Of a stretch of DNA of 64,000 nt, positions 39,413-48,292 are shown in pieces. A program made the position numbers and the translations under genes. Under the pieces are notes generated by a model that saw nothing but the letters and a program-made list of their open reading frames with translations, had not been told where the DNA came from and did not search any database. The first letter of the stretch is position 1. Each line of letters starts with the position of its first letter. Source of the stretch: Streptomyces sp. CB02923 (GTDB lineage Bacteria > Actinomycetota > Actinomycetes > Streptomycetales > Streptomycetaceae); assembly GCF_001905005.1 (NCBI RefSeq), contig NZ_LWKZ01000001.1, forward strand, positions 499,775-563,774, given 5' to 3'.

Positions 39413-39431
39413 TTGAGCAGTACTCACTCAA
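39413..39431. promoter_or_regulatory. HAIR (HspR-binding) element upstream of lon
   Basis: TTGAGCAGTACTCACTCAA has TTGAG and CTCAA arms nine bases apart, which is the HAIR geometry (CTTGAGT-N7-ACTCAAG). It is 22 bases before the lon start. The lon gene is an established member of the HspR/HAIR heat-shock regulon in Streptomyces. Confidence 0.8.
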
Positions 39432-39559
39432 TGCTTGTGAGTCGTGGGATGTTCCCCTGGGAGTGTTCGCTGTGAGCGATCATTCGCGGGCTGGGTTGGG
39501 CGGGGCTCGCCCGACGCCTACGGCCCGGCGGGGGTGGGCGTTGTTGCGCGCGGGGTCCG

Positions 39560-39740
39560 GTGGTGGGGGCTCGGGCCCACGCAGGGGTCACTCTCCCCCA
39601 GCCTTCGGCCGGGGGACTCCCCACGACACCGTGTACGGCAACGGGGAATGTAGGTGTGAACCCAGATACCCGGCTGCTCTGCGGGGAGGCCCCTGCGTGG
39701 ACCCAAGCCCGGCCGGATTGCGGCTACCCCGCCGCTATGG
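39560..39740. repeat. Inverted-repeat-bounded dispersed element, copy A
   Basis: Left arm GGGCTCGGGCCCACGCAGGGG (39567-39587) is matched by an inverted right arm (39688-39710). The core carries GACACCGTGTACGGCAACGG and GTGAACCCAGATACCCGGCT, also found in copies B and C. A TCCCCC/GGGGGA hairpin of about 29 bp (39592-39620) is present here but absent from copy B. The rest of 39,432-39,790 holds no gene. Confidence 0.85.
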
Positions 39741-39790
39741 CTGGGCGCTTCACAGACTTCAGGCGCCGGCCCGGCCGGTATTCAGCTGTG

Positions 39791-40180
39791 TCAGCCCTGC
39801 GCCATGTGCATCAGTTCCCACACGTGGCCGTCGGGGTCCTGGAAGCTGACGCCGTACATGGGGCCTGCTTCCATGGCGGGCTTCCAGGGGGTGGCGCCGG
39901 CGGCCAGGGCCTTGGACAGGAGGGTGTCGGCTTCCTCGCGGCTGTCGCAGGACAGGCAGGTGAGGACTTCCTTGGTCTTGGCGGCGTCGCTGATGTCACC
40001 GTTGATGAACTCCTGGAAGCGGGCTTCCTGGAGGAGCATCACGCAGATGTTGTCCTCGACGACCACGCACAGCGTCTGCTCGTCGGAGAACTGCGGGTTG
40101 AACTCGAAGCCGAGGCGGGTGAAGAAGTCGCGGGACACGGCGACATCCTTGACCGGCAGGTTGACGAAGATCATTCGCAT
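39791..40180 (-). CDS. VOC-superfamily (glyoxalase/bleomycin-resistance-like) protein
   Basis: 129 residues from ATG with GGAAGAGG upstream. It has the paired beta-alpha-beta-beta-beta pattern: MRMIFVNLPVKDVAVSRDFF, LGFEFNPQFSDEQ, then GVSFQDPDGHVWELMHM. The layout resembles PhnB/glyoxalase-like lactoylglutathione-lyase relatives. The metal ligands cannot be assigned with confidence and the substrate is unknown. Confidence 0.88.
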   Translation of the reverse strand: MRMIFVNLPVKDVAVSRDFFTRLGFEFNPQFSDEQTLCVVVEDNICVMLLQEARFQEFINGDISDAAKTKEVLTCLSCDSREEADTLLSKALAAGATPWKPAMEAGPMYGVSFQDPDGHVWELMHMAQG

Positions 40181-40280
40181 GGTGTGCCTCTTCCTGACGG
40201 AGCGGGGCCCCGGCCTTCGCGGCCGGGTGCGACCCTCGCTCCACCTCCCCGTCGTGCGGTGGAGAAGCGTGTTCAGGAAG

Positions 40281-41156
40281 CTAGCAACGGGCACTGACAA
40301 TCGGCTTCGGGCGCGGGGCGCGGGGGCGTCGCAGGAGGGGCCAGGCGAGCGTTCCGAGGATGAGGGCGAGGAAGTGGCCGGAGTCGCTGACGGGGTCGCC
40401 GGACACCAGCAGGTTGCTGACGGCGAACCAGGTCACGCCCGCCAGGAGCGGCCACCGGGCCCAGGCGGGCAGCAGGCCCGCCAGTGCGCCCGTACAGGTC
40501 ATCACGCCGAAGCTGATGCCGTAGTCGAGGCGTCGCAGGGAGTCGGCGGGGAGGTGGCCCAGGGCGACCGCGGCGCCGACCGGGAGTTCGGTGGCGAGCG
40601 TCGCGACGGCGTGGCCGCCGAAGAAGACCGCGGCCGTCCGCAGGGCACCGGCCCGGCGTTCCAGGGCCGTCAGAACAAGCAGGAAGGCGATGGCGTACGC
40701 GGAGGTCATGCCGCCGGCGATCCACAGGGCGCTGGCGACGAGTACCGCCAGGGGCGCCTGCGCCAGGTGCTCGACGTCCGTGCTGGAGCTCTGGAGCAGG
40801 GCGTGGACCAGTTCGGGGTCGGCGTGCTCGGCGAAGAGTGAGGTCGCGACGAGGAGGAGGGTGTAGACGAAGGTGAAGGGGGTGCTGCGGGGGCCGGGGA
40901 GCAGGCGCCAGGGGCGGATCCGTGCGGGCTGGAAGAGCCGTATGGCGGCGGAGGCCGGGGCCGGGGCGGCCGCGGAGGCCGGGGCGGCGGCCGGAGTGGC
41001 CGCGGCCGCCGGTGGCTCTGCGCGCTGTCTGGGTACTCCGTCGAGAGGTGCCGCCTCTCTCGTCGCCGTTCCCGCGAAAGAGGCTGTTTGCCCGGTGGGG
41101 GCTCCCCCGAAGGGTGTCGTCTCCTCGGAGGCGTCTGCCGTGTCTGCCCGGCTCAC
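40281..41156 (-). CDS. Rhomboid-like integral membrane protein
   Basis: The 291-residue protein has a roughly 75-residue Ala/Pro-rich cytoplasmic N-terminus, then about six hydrophobic helices (TPFTFVYTLLLVATSLF, LAVLVASALWIAGGMTSAYA and others). DYGISFGVM and SDSGHFLALILG sit where rhomboid proteases have their GxSG and His helices. The serine-glycine pattern is GISFG and not GxSG exactly, so activity is uncertain. The start is not well supported; the conserved part begins near residue 75. Confidence 0.7.
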   Translation of the reverse strand: MSRADTADASEETTPFGGAPTGQTASFAGTATREAAPLDGVPRQRAEPPAAAATPAAAPASAAAPAPASAAIRLFQPARIRPWRLLPGPRSTPFTFVYTLLLVATSLFAEHADPELVHALLQSSSTDVEHLAQAPLAVLVASALWIAGGMTSAYAIAFLLVLTALERRAGALRTAAVFFGGHAVATLATELPVGAAVALGHLPADSLRRLDYGISFGVMTCTGALAGLLPAWARWPLLAGVTWFAVSNLLVSGDPVSDSGHFLALILGTLAWPLLRRPRAPRPKPIVSARC

Positions 41157-41372
41157 TGGTGCCCGGCCCCTTCCGTTCCTGGCGCTGACGCTTCCCGCGG
41201 GCGTGCGTCCTTGTGTGGGCCCCCGTCCACTGAAGATCTACGTGAGGGACAGCCTGCACGCTCAATCCATGAGCGAGCTGTGTCCGTGATGTGTGTCACG
41301 CGTGAAGGGTGCGCGGCGCGCGGCTGTTAACCCGTTGGACCCGTGCCGCTTCGGTTGGCCAGGATGGCCGCC

Positions 41373-42107
41373 ATGTCTCACCCCGCGCACGCCCTGCACG
41401 TACCCGGTCCGCCCTCGCCCGGCAGCGGGCCGCGGGTCCTCGACCGGCGGGAGGGCCCGTACGGCGAGGTCGTCCTGCGGCAGCGGGGCGAGCACTTCGA
41501 GATCATCGCCAACGGGTGCTTTCTGATGGACACCTCGGACGGGCGGTCGGAGCGGCTTCTGGTGGATGCGGCGCTTGCGGAACTGGCGGGTCGGGCGGAT
41601 GACGCGCGGCCGTTGCCCCATGTGCTGATCGGTGGGCTGGGGGTCGGGTTTTCGCTGGTCAGGGCGGTGGAGGGGGCTCGGTGGGGGCGGATCACGGTGG
41701 TGGAGAGGGAGCCGGCGGTCATCGACTGGCACCGTGACGGGCCGCTGTCCGCCCTGTCCGGGGCGGCGCTGGCCGATGTCCGTACCGAGATCGTCGCCGC
41801 CGATCTGGTCGGGTACGTGCGGGCGGGCGCCGGGCCGCGCACGTTCGACGCGCTGTGCCTGGACATCGACAACGGGCCGGAGTGGACCGTCACGGAGGAC
41901 AACGGCGGCCTCTACTCCCCCGCCGGTCTCGCGGCCTGCCGGGAGCGGCTGACGCCCGGCGGTGTGCTCGCCGTGTGGTCGGCGCAGCCGTCGTCCGCGT
42001 TCGAGGACGCGCTGCGTTATGCCGGGTTCACCGGTGTACGTACCGAAGAGATCCCCGTTGTCCGAGGCGTCCCGGACGTGGTGCACCTCGCGCGCAAGGG
42101 CGCGTAG
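41373..42107 (+). CDS. Spermidine-synthase-like methyltransferase-fold protein
   Basis: 244 residues from ATG at 41373; an in-frame ATG at 41364 is possible. It has a Rossmann-like SAM/dcSAM site: LIGGLGVGFSL, ITVVEREPAVIDWH, DALCLDIDNGPEW and GGVLAVWSAQPS. It resembles polyamine-aminopropyltransferase-fold proteins but is shorter and may not make spermidine. It lies 79 bases before the two-component system on the same strand. Confidence 0.8.
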   Translation: MSHPAHALHVPGPPSPGSGPRVLDRREGPYGEVVLRQRGEHFEIIANGCFLMDTSDGRSERLLVDAALAELAGRADDARPLPHVLIGGLGVGFSLVRAVEGARWGRITVVEREPAVIDWHRDGPLSALSGAALADVRTEIVAADLVGYVRAGAGPRTFDALCLDIDNGPEWTVTEDNGGLYSPAGLAACRERLTPGGVLAVWSAQPSSAFEDALRYAGFTGVRTEEIPVVRGVPDVVHLARKGA

Positions 42108-42185
42108 CCGACGGTCACACCCTGCCCTTACGCTGCTGCCCAGCAGTACGCGACCATGCAGCACGGGGACACGCAGGGGCGGGCG

Positions 42186-42926
42186 ATGGATCAGACGCAG
42201 ACCACCCAGGGCGGCACCGCCGCGGCCATGCCCGGCGCCCAGCGCCGGATCCTCGTCGTGGAGGACGACCCGACCATCGTGGACGCCATCGCGGCCCGGC
42301 TGCGCGCCGAGGGTTTCCAGGTGCAGACCGCCACCGACGGTCCGTCCGCGGTGGACACCGCCGAGGCGTGGCAGCCGGACCTGCTGGTCCTGGACGTGAT
42401 GCTGCCGGGCTTCGACGGGCTGGAGGTGTGCCGCCGGGTGCAGGCGCGGCGGCCGGTGCCCGTCATGATGCTCACCGCGCGTGACGACGAGACGGACATG
42501 CTGGTCGGCCTGGGCGTCGGCGCGGACGACTACATGACCAAACCGTTCTCCATGCGGGAGCTGGCGGCCCGGGTGCATGTGCTGCTGCGGCGCGTGGAGC
42601 GCGCGGCGCTGGCCGCGCACACGCCGCGCAGCGGCATCCTGCGCCTGGGTGAGCTGGAGATCGACCACGCGCAGCGCCGGGTGCGGGTGCGCGGCACCGA
42701 CGTACACCTGACGCCGACGGAGTTCGACCTGCTGGTGTGCCTGGCCAACACGCCGCGCGCGGTGCTCTCCCGCGAGCAGCTGCTGGCCGAGGTCTGGGAC
42801 TGGGCGGACGCCTCCGGCACCCGTACGGTCGACAGCCACATCAAGGCGCTGCGCCGCAAGATCGGCGCGGAGCGCATCCGTACGGTCCACGGCGTCGGGT
42901 ACGCGCTGGAGACCCCGCCGGTATGA
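42186..42926 (+). CDS. OmpR/PhoB-type response regulator
   Basis: 246 residues from ATG at 42186; an upstream ATG at 42156 is in frame but lacks a ribosome-binding site. Receiver: VEDDPTIVDAI, phospho-acceptor Asp in LLVLDVMLPG, Thr in MMLTARDDE, Lys in YMTKPF. Winged-helix output: LTPTEFDLLVCLAN, TVDSHIKALRRKIG, RTVHGVGYAL. It overlaps the histidine kinase by 4 bases, so they are a cognate pair. Position next to kgd recalls SCO5282/5283 of S. coelicolor (from memory). Confidence 0.96.
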   Translation: MDQTQTTQGGTAAAMPGAQRRILVVEDDPTIVDAIAARLRAEGFQVQTATDGPSAVDTAEAWQPDLLVLDVMLPGFDGLEVCRRVQARRPVPVMMLTARDDETDMLVGLGVGADDYMTKPFSMRELAARVHVLLRRVERAALAAHTPRSGILRLGELEIDHAQRRVRVRGTDVHLTPTEFDLLVCLANTPRAVLSREQLLAEVWDWADASGTRTVDSHIKALRRKIGAERIRTVHGVGYALETPPV

Positions 42927-44140
42927 CGGCACCCACCCGCCGCCGGCCGGCCGCCGAGAAGGAGCGGGCCGGACACCGGGCCCGCAAGCGCGCCCGGGAG
43001 CGTCCCTGGGACGGGCTGGACAGCCTGCGGGACCGGGTCTGGATCCCGCTGTGGCGGCGCATCTGGGAGGGTCTGCGTCCGCTGGACCCGTACCGCTCGG
43101 TCAAGGCGGCGCTCGGCGCGCTGGTCATCGTCTCGGTGATCCTCACGACGCTGCTGGTGTTCGTCGCCGTCCACTCCGAGACCGAGCTGCGGGTCATCAC
43201 GGTCTTCTCGATCATCGCCTCGCTGCTGGTCACCCAGTTCGTCGCGCAGGGCCTGACCGCGCCGCTGGACGACATGACGGACGTGACGCGGGCGATGGCG
43301 GACGGCGACTACACCCGCCGGGTGCGCGGCGGGCGGCGCGACGAGTTCGGTGACCTGGCCGACGCCTTCAACCGGATGGCCGCCGACCTGGAGGCGGTGG
43401 ACACCCACCGCAAGGAGCTGGTCGCCAACGTCTCGCACGAGCTGCGTACCCCGATAGCGGCCCTGCGCGCCGTCCTGGAGAACGTGGTGGACGGTGTCTG
43501 CGAGCCCGATCCGGAGACGATGCGCACGGCCCTGAAGCAGACGGAGCGGCTGGGGCGGCTGGTCGAGCACCTCCTCGACCTGTCCCGGCTGGACAACGGC
43601 GTGGTGCCGCTGCACTCCCGCCGCTTCGAGGTGTGGCCGTACCTCTCCGGGGTGCTCAAGGAGGCCAACATGAGCCGCGGCGCCTCCACGCTCTCGGGGC
43701 TCGCCGGTTCCGGCACGCACACCCGTACGGACGTGCATCTGCATCTGGACGTCTCGCCGCCGGAGCTGACCGCGTACGCGGACGCCGAGCGGCTCCACCA
43801 GGTCGTCGCGAACCTGATCGACAACGCCATCAAGCACAGCCCGCGGCACGGCCGGGTCACGGTGCTGGCGCGGCACGGCGAAACGCCCGGGGGCCTGGAG
43901 CTGGAGGTGCAGGACGAGGGGCCGGGCATCCCGGAGGCCGAGCGGCACCACGTCTTCGAGCGCTTCAATCGGGGCGACCCGGCGGCGCCGGGGCCGGGCA
44001 GCGACGGCGGTACGGGGCTGGGTCTGGCCATCGCGCGCTGGGCGGTGGATCTGCACGGCGGGCGGATCCGGGTGGCGGAATCGCCTCGCGGCTGCCGCAT
44101 CCGCGTCACTCTTCCGGGAAGCGACGCCATCCGAGGTTGA
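42923..44140 (+). CDS. Sensor histidine kinase
   Basis: 405 residues, ATGA overlap with the response regulator. Two membrane helices (LGALVIVSVILTTLLVFVAV, ITVFSIIASLLVTQFVAQGL) enclose almost no external loop, so the signal is probably sensed in the membrane or cytoplasm. HAMP follows, then the H-box VSHELRTPIAALRAVLEN, N-box NLIDNAIKHS, DEGPGIP and GGTGLGLAIARWAVDLHGG. All kinase residues are intact. Signal unknown. Confidence 0.96.
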   Translation: MTAPTRRRPAAEKERAGHRARKRARERPWDGLDSLRDRVWIPLWRRIWEGLRPLDPYRSVKAALGALVIVSVILTTLLVFVAVHSETELRVITVFSIIASLLVTQFVAQGLTAPLDDMTDVTRAMADGDYTRRVRGGRRDEFGDLADAFNRMAADLEAVDTHRKELVANVSHELRTPIAALRAVLENVVDGVCEPDPETMRTALKQTERLGRLVEHLLDLSRLDNGVVPLHSRRFEVWPYLSGVLKEANMSRGASTLSGLAGSGTHTRTDVHLHLDVSPPELTAYADAERLHQVVANLIDNAIKHSPRHGRVTVLARHGETPGGLELEVQDEGPGIPEAERHHVFERFNRGDPAAPGPGSDGGTGLGLAIARWAVDLHGGRIRVAESPRGCRIRVTLPGSDAIRG

Positions 44141-44377
44141 CGTCGGGTGACGTAGGGTCGGTGGCGGAAACACACCGTGCCGGGCGCGGCGGCGATGCCG
44201 CCTACCCGCACGCAGGTGAACCTGGTGTGTTTCCCATCCCGTCATGCCCCGAAACCCGCTGCCGAATGTGACGTGCACGACGACTGACGGCCCCGGACTG
44301 CACCAAAGGTCCGGAGAGGCGTAGCCTTTATTCCCGCTGTCCACCACCTTAGGAAGCGGAAGAGGGCGGTTGCCGCC

Positions 44378-47300
44378 GTGTCGCCACAGTCCCCCAACAG
44401 CTCGAGCACTTCGACTGACCAAGAGGGGCAGGGTAAGAACCCTGCTGCCGCGTTCGGTCCGAATGAGTGGCTCGTCGATGAGATCTACCAGCAGTACCTC
44501 CAGGACCCGAACTCGGTAGACCGAGCCTGGTGGGACTTCTTCGCCGACTACAAGCCGGGAGCGGGCGCCACGACGCCGGCCCCGGCGAGTGAAGGCAGCC
44601 CCGCCACTCCGGCCTCCGGAACGACCCAGGCCGCCGCTCCGGCGGCGCCGAGCGCGCCCGCGGCACCCGCCGCACCACAGCCCGCGCCGCAGGCAGCCGC
44701 GCCCGCCGCGGCGCAGCCCGCCGCTCCGGCCAAGCCGGCCGCGAGCGCCCCGGCTCCCGCCAAGGCCGCTCCGGCGAAGACCGCACCCGCCAAGCCCGCT
44801 GCCAAGAAGGACGACGTGAAGGCCGACGAGGCGCCCGCGGGCCCGGAACTGGTCACCCTGCGTGGCCCCTCCGCGGCCGTCGCGAAGAACATGAACGCCT
44901 CTCTGGAGCTGCCCACGGCCACGTCCGTGCGCGCCGTCCCGGTGAAGCTGCTGTTCGACAACCGCATCGTCATCAACAACCACCTCAAGCGCGCCCGCGG
45001 TGGGAAGGTCTCCTTCACCCACCTGATCGGGTACGCGATGGTGCAGGCCCTCAAGGCCATGCCGTCGATGAACCACTCCTTCCAGGAGAAGGACGGCAAG
45101 CCGACGCTGGTCAAGCCCGAGCACATCAACCTCGGCCTGGCCATCGACCTGGTGAAGCCCAACGGTGACCGCCAGCTCGTCGTCGCGGCGATCAAGAAGG
45201 CGGAGACGCTCAGCTTCTTCGAGTTCTGGCAGGCGTACGAGGACATCGTCCGCCGCGCCCGCAACAACAAGCTGACGATGGACGACTTCACCGGGGTCAC
45301 CGCGTCGCTGACGAACCCGGGCGGCATCGGCACCGTCCACTCCGTGCCCCGTCTGATGCCCGGCCAGGGCCTCATCGTCGGTGTGGGCGCGATGGACTAC
45401 CCGGCGGAGTTCCAGGGCACCTCGCAGGACACCCTGAACAAGCTGGGCATCGCCAAGGTCATGACGCTGACCAGCACGTACGACCACCGCGTGATCCAGG
45501 GCGCCGCCTCCGGCGAGTTCCTGCGCGTGATGAACCAGCTGCTGCTCGGCGAGAACGGCTTCTTCGACGACATCTTCAAGTCGCTGCGCATCCCCTACGA
45601 GCCGGTGCGCTGGCTGCGCGACATCGACGTCAGCCACGACGACGACGTCACCAAGGCGGCCCGGGTCTTCGACCTGATCCACGCCTACCGGGTGCGCGGC
45701 CACGTCATGGCCGACACCGACCCGCTGGAGTACGAGCAGCGCAAGCACCCCGACCTCGACATCATCGAGCACGGGCTGACGCTGTGGGACCTGGAGCGCG
45801 AGTTCGCCGTCGGCGGCTTCGCCGGCAAGACCATGATGAAGCTGCGCGACATCCTGGGCGTGCTGCGCGACTCGTACTGCCGCACCACCGGCATCGAGTT
45901 CATGCACATCCAGGACCCGAAGCAGCGCAAGTGGATCCAGGACCGGGTCGAGCGCGGGCACTCCAAGCCGGAGCGCGAGGAGCAGCTGCGCATCCTGCGC
46001 CGGCTGAACTCCGCCGAGGCGTTCGAGACGTTCCTGCAGACGAAGTACGTCGGCCAGAAGCGGTTCTCCCTGGAGGGCGGCGAGTCCGTCATCCCGCTGC
46101 TGGACGCGGTCATCGACTCGGCCGCCGAGTCGCGCCTGGACGAGGTCGTCATCGGCATGGCCCACCGCGGCCGGCTGAACGTCCTCGCCAACATCGTCGG
46201 CAAGTCGTACGCGCAGATCTTCCGCGAGTTCGAGGGCAACCTCGACCCGAAGTCGATGCACGGCTCCGGCGACGTGAAGTACCACCTGGGCGCCGAGGGC
46301 ACCTTCACCGGCCTGGACGGCGAGCAGATCACGGTCTCGCTGGCCGCCAACCCCTCGCACCTCGAAGCGGTCGACCCGATCGTCGAGGGCATCTCCCGCG
46401 CCAAGCAGGACATCATCGGCAAGGGCGGCACGGACTTCACCGTCCTGCCCGTCCAGCTGCACGGTGACGCGGCGTTCGCGGGCCAGGGCGTGGTCGCCGA
46501 GACGCTGAACATGTCGCAGCTGCGCGGCTACCGCACCGGCGGCACCGTGCACATCGTCATCAACAACCAGGTCGGCTTCACCGCCGCGCCGGAGTCGGCC
46601 CGCTCCTCCATGTACGCCACGGACGTGGCCCGCATGATCGAGGCGCCGATCTTCCACGTGAACGGTGACGACCCGGAGGCCGTGGTGCGGGTCGCGCGCC
46701 TCGCCTTCGAGTTCCGCCAGGCGTTCAACAAGGACGTCGTCATCGACCTGATCTGCTACCGGCGCCGCGGTCACAACGAGACCGACAACCCGGGCTTCAC
46801 GCAGCCGCTGATGTACGACCTGATCGACAAGAAGCGCTCGGTGCGCAAGCTCTACACCGAGTCGCTGATCGGCCGTGGCGACATCACGCTGGAGGAGGCC
46901 GAGCAGGCCCTCCAGGACTTCCAGGGCCAGCTGGAGAAGGTCTTCACGGAGGTCCGCGAGGCCACCACCGCGCCGGCCGCCCCCGAGGTGCCGGAGCCGC
47001 AGGCCGAGTTCCCGGTCACGGTGGAGACCGCGATCTCCCAGGAGGTCGTCAAGCGGATCGCCGAGTCCCAGGTCAACATCCCCGAGCGGGTCACCGTCCA
47101 CCCGCGCCTGCTGCCGCAGCTGCAGCGCCGCGCGGCCCAGGTGGAGGACGACACGATCGACTGGGGTACGGGCGAGACCCTCGCCTTCGGCTCCCTGCTG
47201 ATGGAGGGCACCCCGGTCCGCCTGTCGGGCCAGGACTCCCGCCGCGGCACCTTCGGCCAGCGCCACGCGGTGCTGGTGGACCGGGAGACCGGCGAGGACT

Positions 47301-48205
47301 ACACCCCGCTGCTCTACCTGTCCGAGGACCAGGCGCGCTTCAACGTCTACGACTCGCTGCTGAGCGAGTACGCGGCGATGGGCTTCGAGTACGGCTACTC
47401 GCTCGCCCGCCCCGAGGCGCTGGTCATGTGGGAGGCGCAGTTCGGTGACTTCGTCAACGGCGCGCAGACCGTCGTCGACGAGTTCATCTCCTCGGCCGAG
47501 CAGAAGTGGGGCCAGACCTCCGGCGTCACGCTGCTGCTGCCGCACGGCTACGAGGGCCAGGGCCCGGACCACTCCTCGGCCCGGATCGAGCGCTTCCTCC
47601 AGCTGTGCGCGCAGAACAACATGACCGTCGCCATGCCGACGCTCCCGTCGAACTACTTCCACCTGCTGCGCTGGCAGGTGCACAACCCGCACCACAAGCC
47701 GCTGGTCGTCTTCACCCCGAAGTCGATGCTGCGTCTGAAGGCCGCGGCGTCGAAGACGGCGGAGTTCACCACGGGCGGCTTCCGGCCGGTGATCTCGGAC
47801 GACGCGGCGAAGGCCGAGGACGTCACGAAGGTCGTCTTCTGCTCCGGCAAGGTCTACTACGACCTGGAGGCGGAGCGGGTCAAGCGCGGTGCGTTCGACA
47901 CGGCGCTGGTCCGTATCGAGCGGCTGTACCCGCTGCCCGGCAAGGAGCTCCAGGCGGAGATCGCCAAGTACCCGAACGCGGGCAAGTACCTGTGGATGCA
48001 GGAGGAGCCGGCGAACCAGGGTGCGTGGCCGTTCCTGGGTCTGAACCTGATCGACCACCTGGACCTGTCCGTCGGTGCCGATGTGCCGCACGGCGAGCGT
48101 CTGCGCCGCATCTCGCGGCCGCACTCCTCGTCGCCGGCCGTGGGCTCGGCCAAGCGCCACCAGGCCGAGCAGGCCGCGCTGATCGCCGAGACGTTCGACG
48201 CGTAA
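44378..48205 (+). CDS. kgd: Multifunctional 2-oxoglutarate decarboxylase/dehydrogenase E1-E2 (Kgd/OdhA)
   Basis: 1275 residues from GTG. Order: E1 N-terminal segment ([19 protein letters not shown]), a roughly 80-residue Ala/Pro linker, an E2-like succinyltransferase domain ([18 protein letters not shown]), then the ThDP-dependent E1 core ([45 protein letters not shown]). This is the actinobacterial E2-E1 fusion of the TCA cycle that works with Lpd and lipoyl-E2. In this group GarA-type FHA proteins inhibit it. It is followed by a strong terminator. Confidence 0.98.
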   Translation: MSPQSPNSSSTSTDQEGQGKNPAAAFGPNEWLVDEIYQQYLQDPNSVDRAWWDFFADYKPGAGATTPAPASEGSPATPASGTTQAAAPAAPSAPAAPAAPQPAPQAAAPAAAQPAAPAKPAASAPAPAKAAPAKTAPAKPAAKKDDVKADEAPAGPELVTLRGPSAAVAKNMNASLELPTATSVRAVPVKLLFDNRIVINNHLKRARGGKVSFTHLIGYAMVQALKAMPSMNHSFQEKDGKPTLVKPEHINLGLAIDLVKPNGDRQLVVAAIKKAETLSFFEFWQAYEDIVRRARNNKLTMDDFTGVTASLTNPGGIGTVHSVPRLMPGQGLIVGVGAMDYPAEFQGTSQDTLNKLGIAKVMTLTSTYDHRVIQGAASGEFLRVMNQLLLGENGFFDDIFKSLRIPYEPVRWLRDIDVSHDDDVTKAARVFDLIHAYRVRGHVMADTDPLEYEQRKHPDLDIIEHGLTLWDLEREFAVGGFAGKTMMKLRDILGVLRDSYCRTTGIEFMHIQDPKQRKWIQDRVERGHSKPEREEQLRILRRLNSAEAFETFLQTKYVGQKRFSLEGGESVIPLLDAVIDSAAESRLDEVVIGMAHRGRLNVLANIVGKSYAQIFREFEGNLDPKSMHGSGDVKYHLGAEGTFTGLDGEQITVSLAANPSHLEAVDPIVEGISRAKQDIIGKGGTDFTVLPVQLHGDAAFAGQGVVAETLNMSQLRGYRTGGTVHIVINNQVGFTAAPESARSSMYATDVARMIEAPIFHVNGDDPEAVVRVARLAFEFRQAFNKDVVIDLICYRRRGHNETDNPGFTQPLMYDLIDKKRSVRKLYTESLIGRGDITLEEAEQALQDFQGQLEKVFTEVREATTAPAAPEVPEPQAEFPVTVETAISQEVVKRIAESQVNIPERVTVHPRLLPQLQRRAAQVEDDTIDWGTGETLAFGSLLMEGTPVRLSGQDSRRGTFGQRHAVLVDRETGEDYTPLLYLSEDQARFNVYDSLLSEYAAMGFEYGYSLARPEALVMWEAQFGDFVNGAQTVVDEFISSAEQKWGQTSGVTLLLPHGYEGQGPDHSSARIERFLQLCAQNNMTVAMPTLPSNYFHLLRWQVHNPHHKPLVVFTPKSMLRLKAAASKTAEFTTGGFRPVISDDAAKAEDVTKVVFCSGKVYYDLEAERVKRGAFDTALVRIERLYPLPGKELQAEIAKYPNAGKYLWMQEEPANQGAWPFLGLNLIDHLDLSVGADVPHGERLRRISRPHSSSPAVGSAKRHQAEQAALIAETFDA

Positions 48206-48228
48206 AGCCGGTACCACCGGTGTGAAAG

Positions 48229-48275
48229 CCCGGGGCCCCGCCGCGAACGACCGACGTTCGCTGCGGGGCCCCGGG
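48229..48275 (+). terminator. Strong hairpin terminator after kgd
   Basis: 21-bp arms (48229-48249 and 48255-48275) beginning CCCGGGGCCCCG pair with a single mismatch around a 5-base loop. It lies between the convergent kgd and TIR-NB-ARC genes and may serve both. Confidence 0.9.
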
Positions 48276-48292
48276 CCGTTCTGTGCGCGGGG

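Noticed and set aside
39560..39740. Full insertion sequence
   Set aside because: There are inverted arms but no transposase gene and no clear target duplication, so only a miniature or structured repeat can be claimed.
40281..41156. Active rhomboid protease
   Set aside because: The expected GxSG motif is not present in exact form and the second catalytic His is not secure, so only a rhomboid-like membrane protein is claimed.
42530..48217. 1895-codon open frame on the minus strand opposite kgd
   Set aside because: It is an antisense shadow: kgd is unmistakable by motif, and the opposite frame is low-complexity Val/Arg/Leu/Gly typical of the reverse of high-GC coding DNA.
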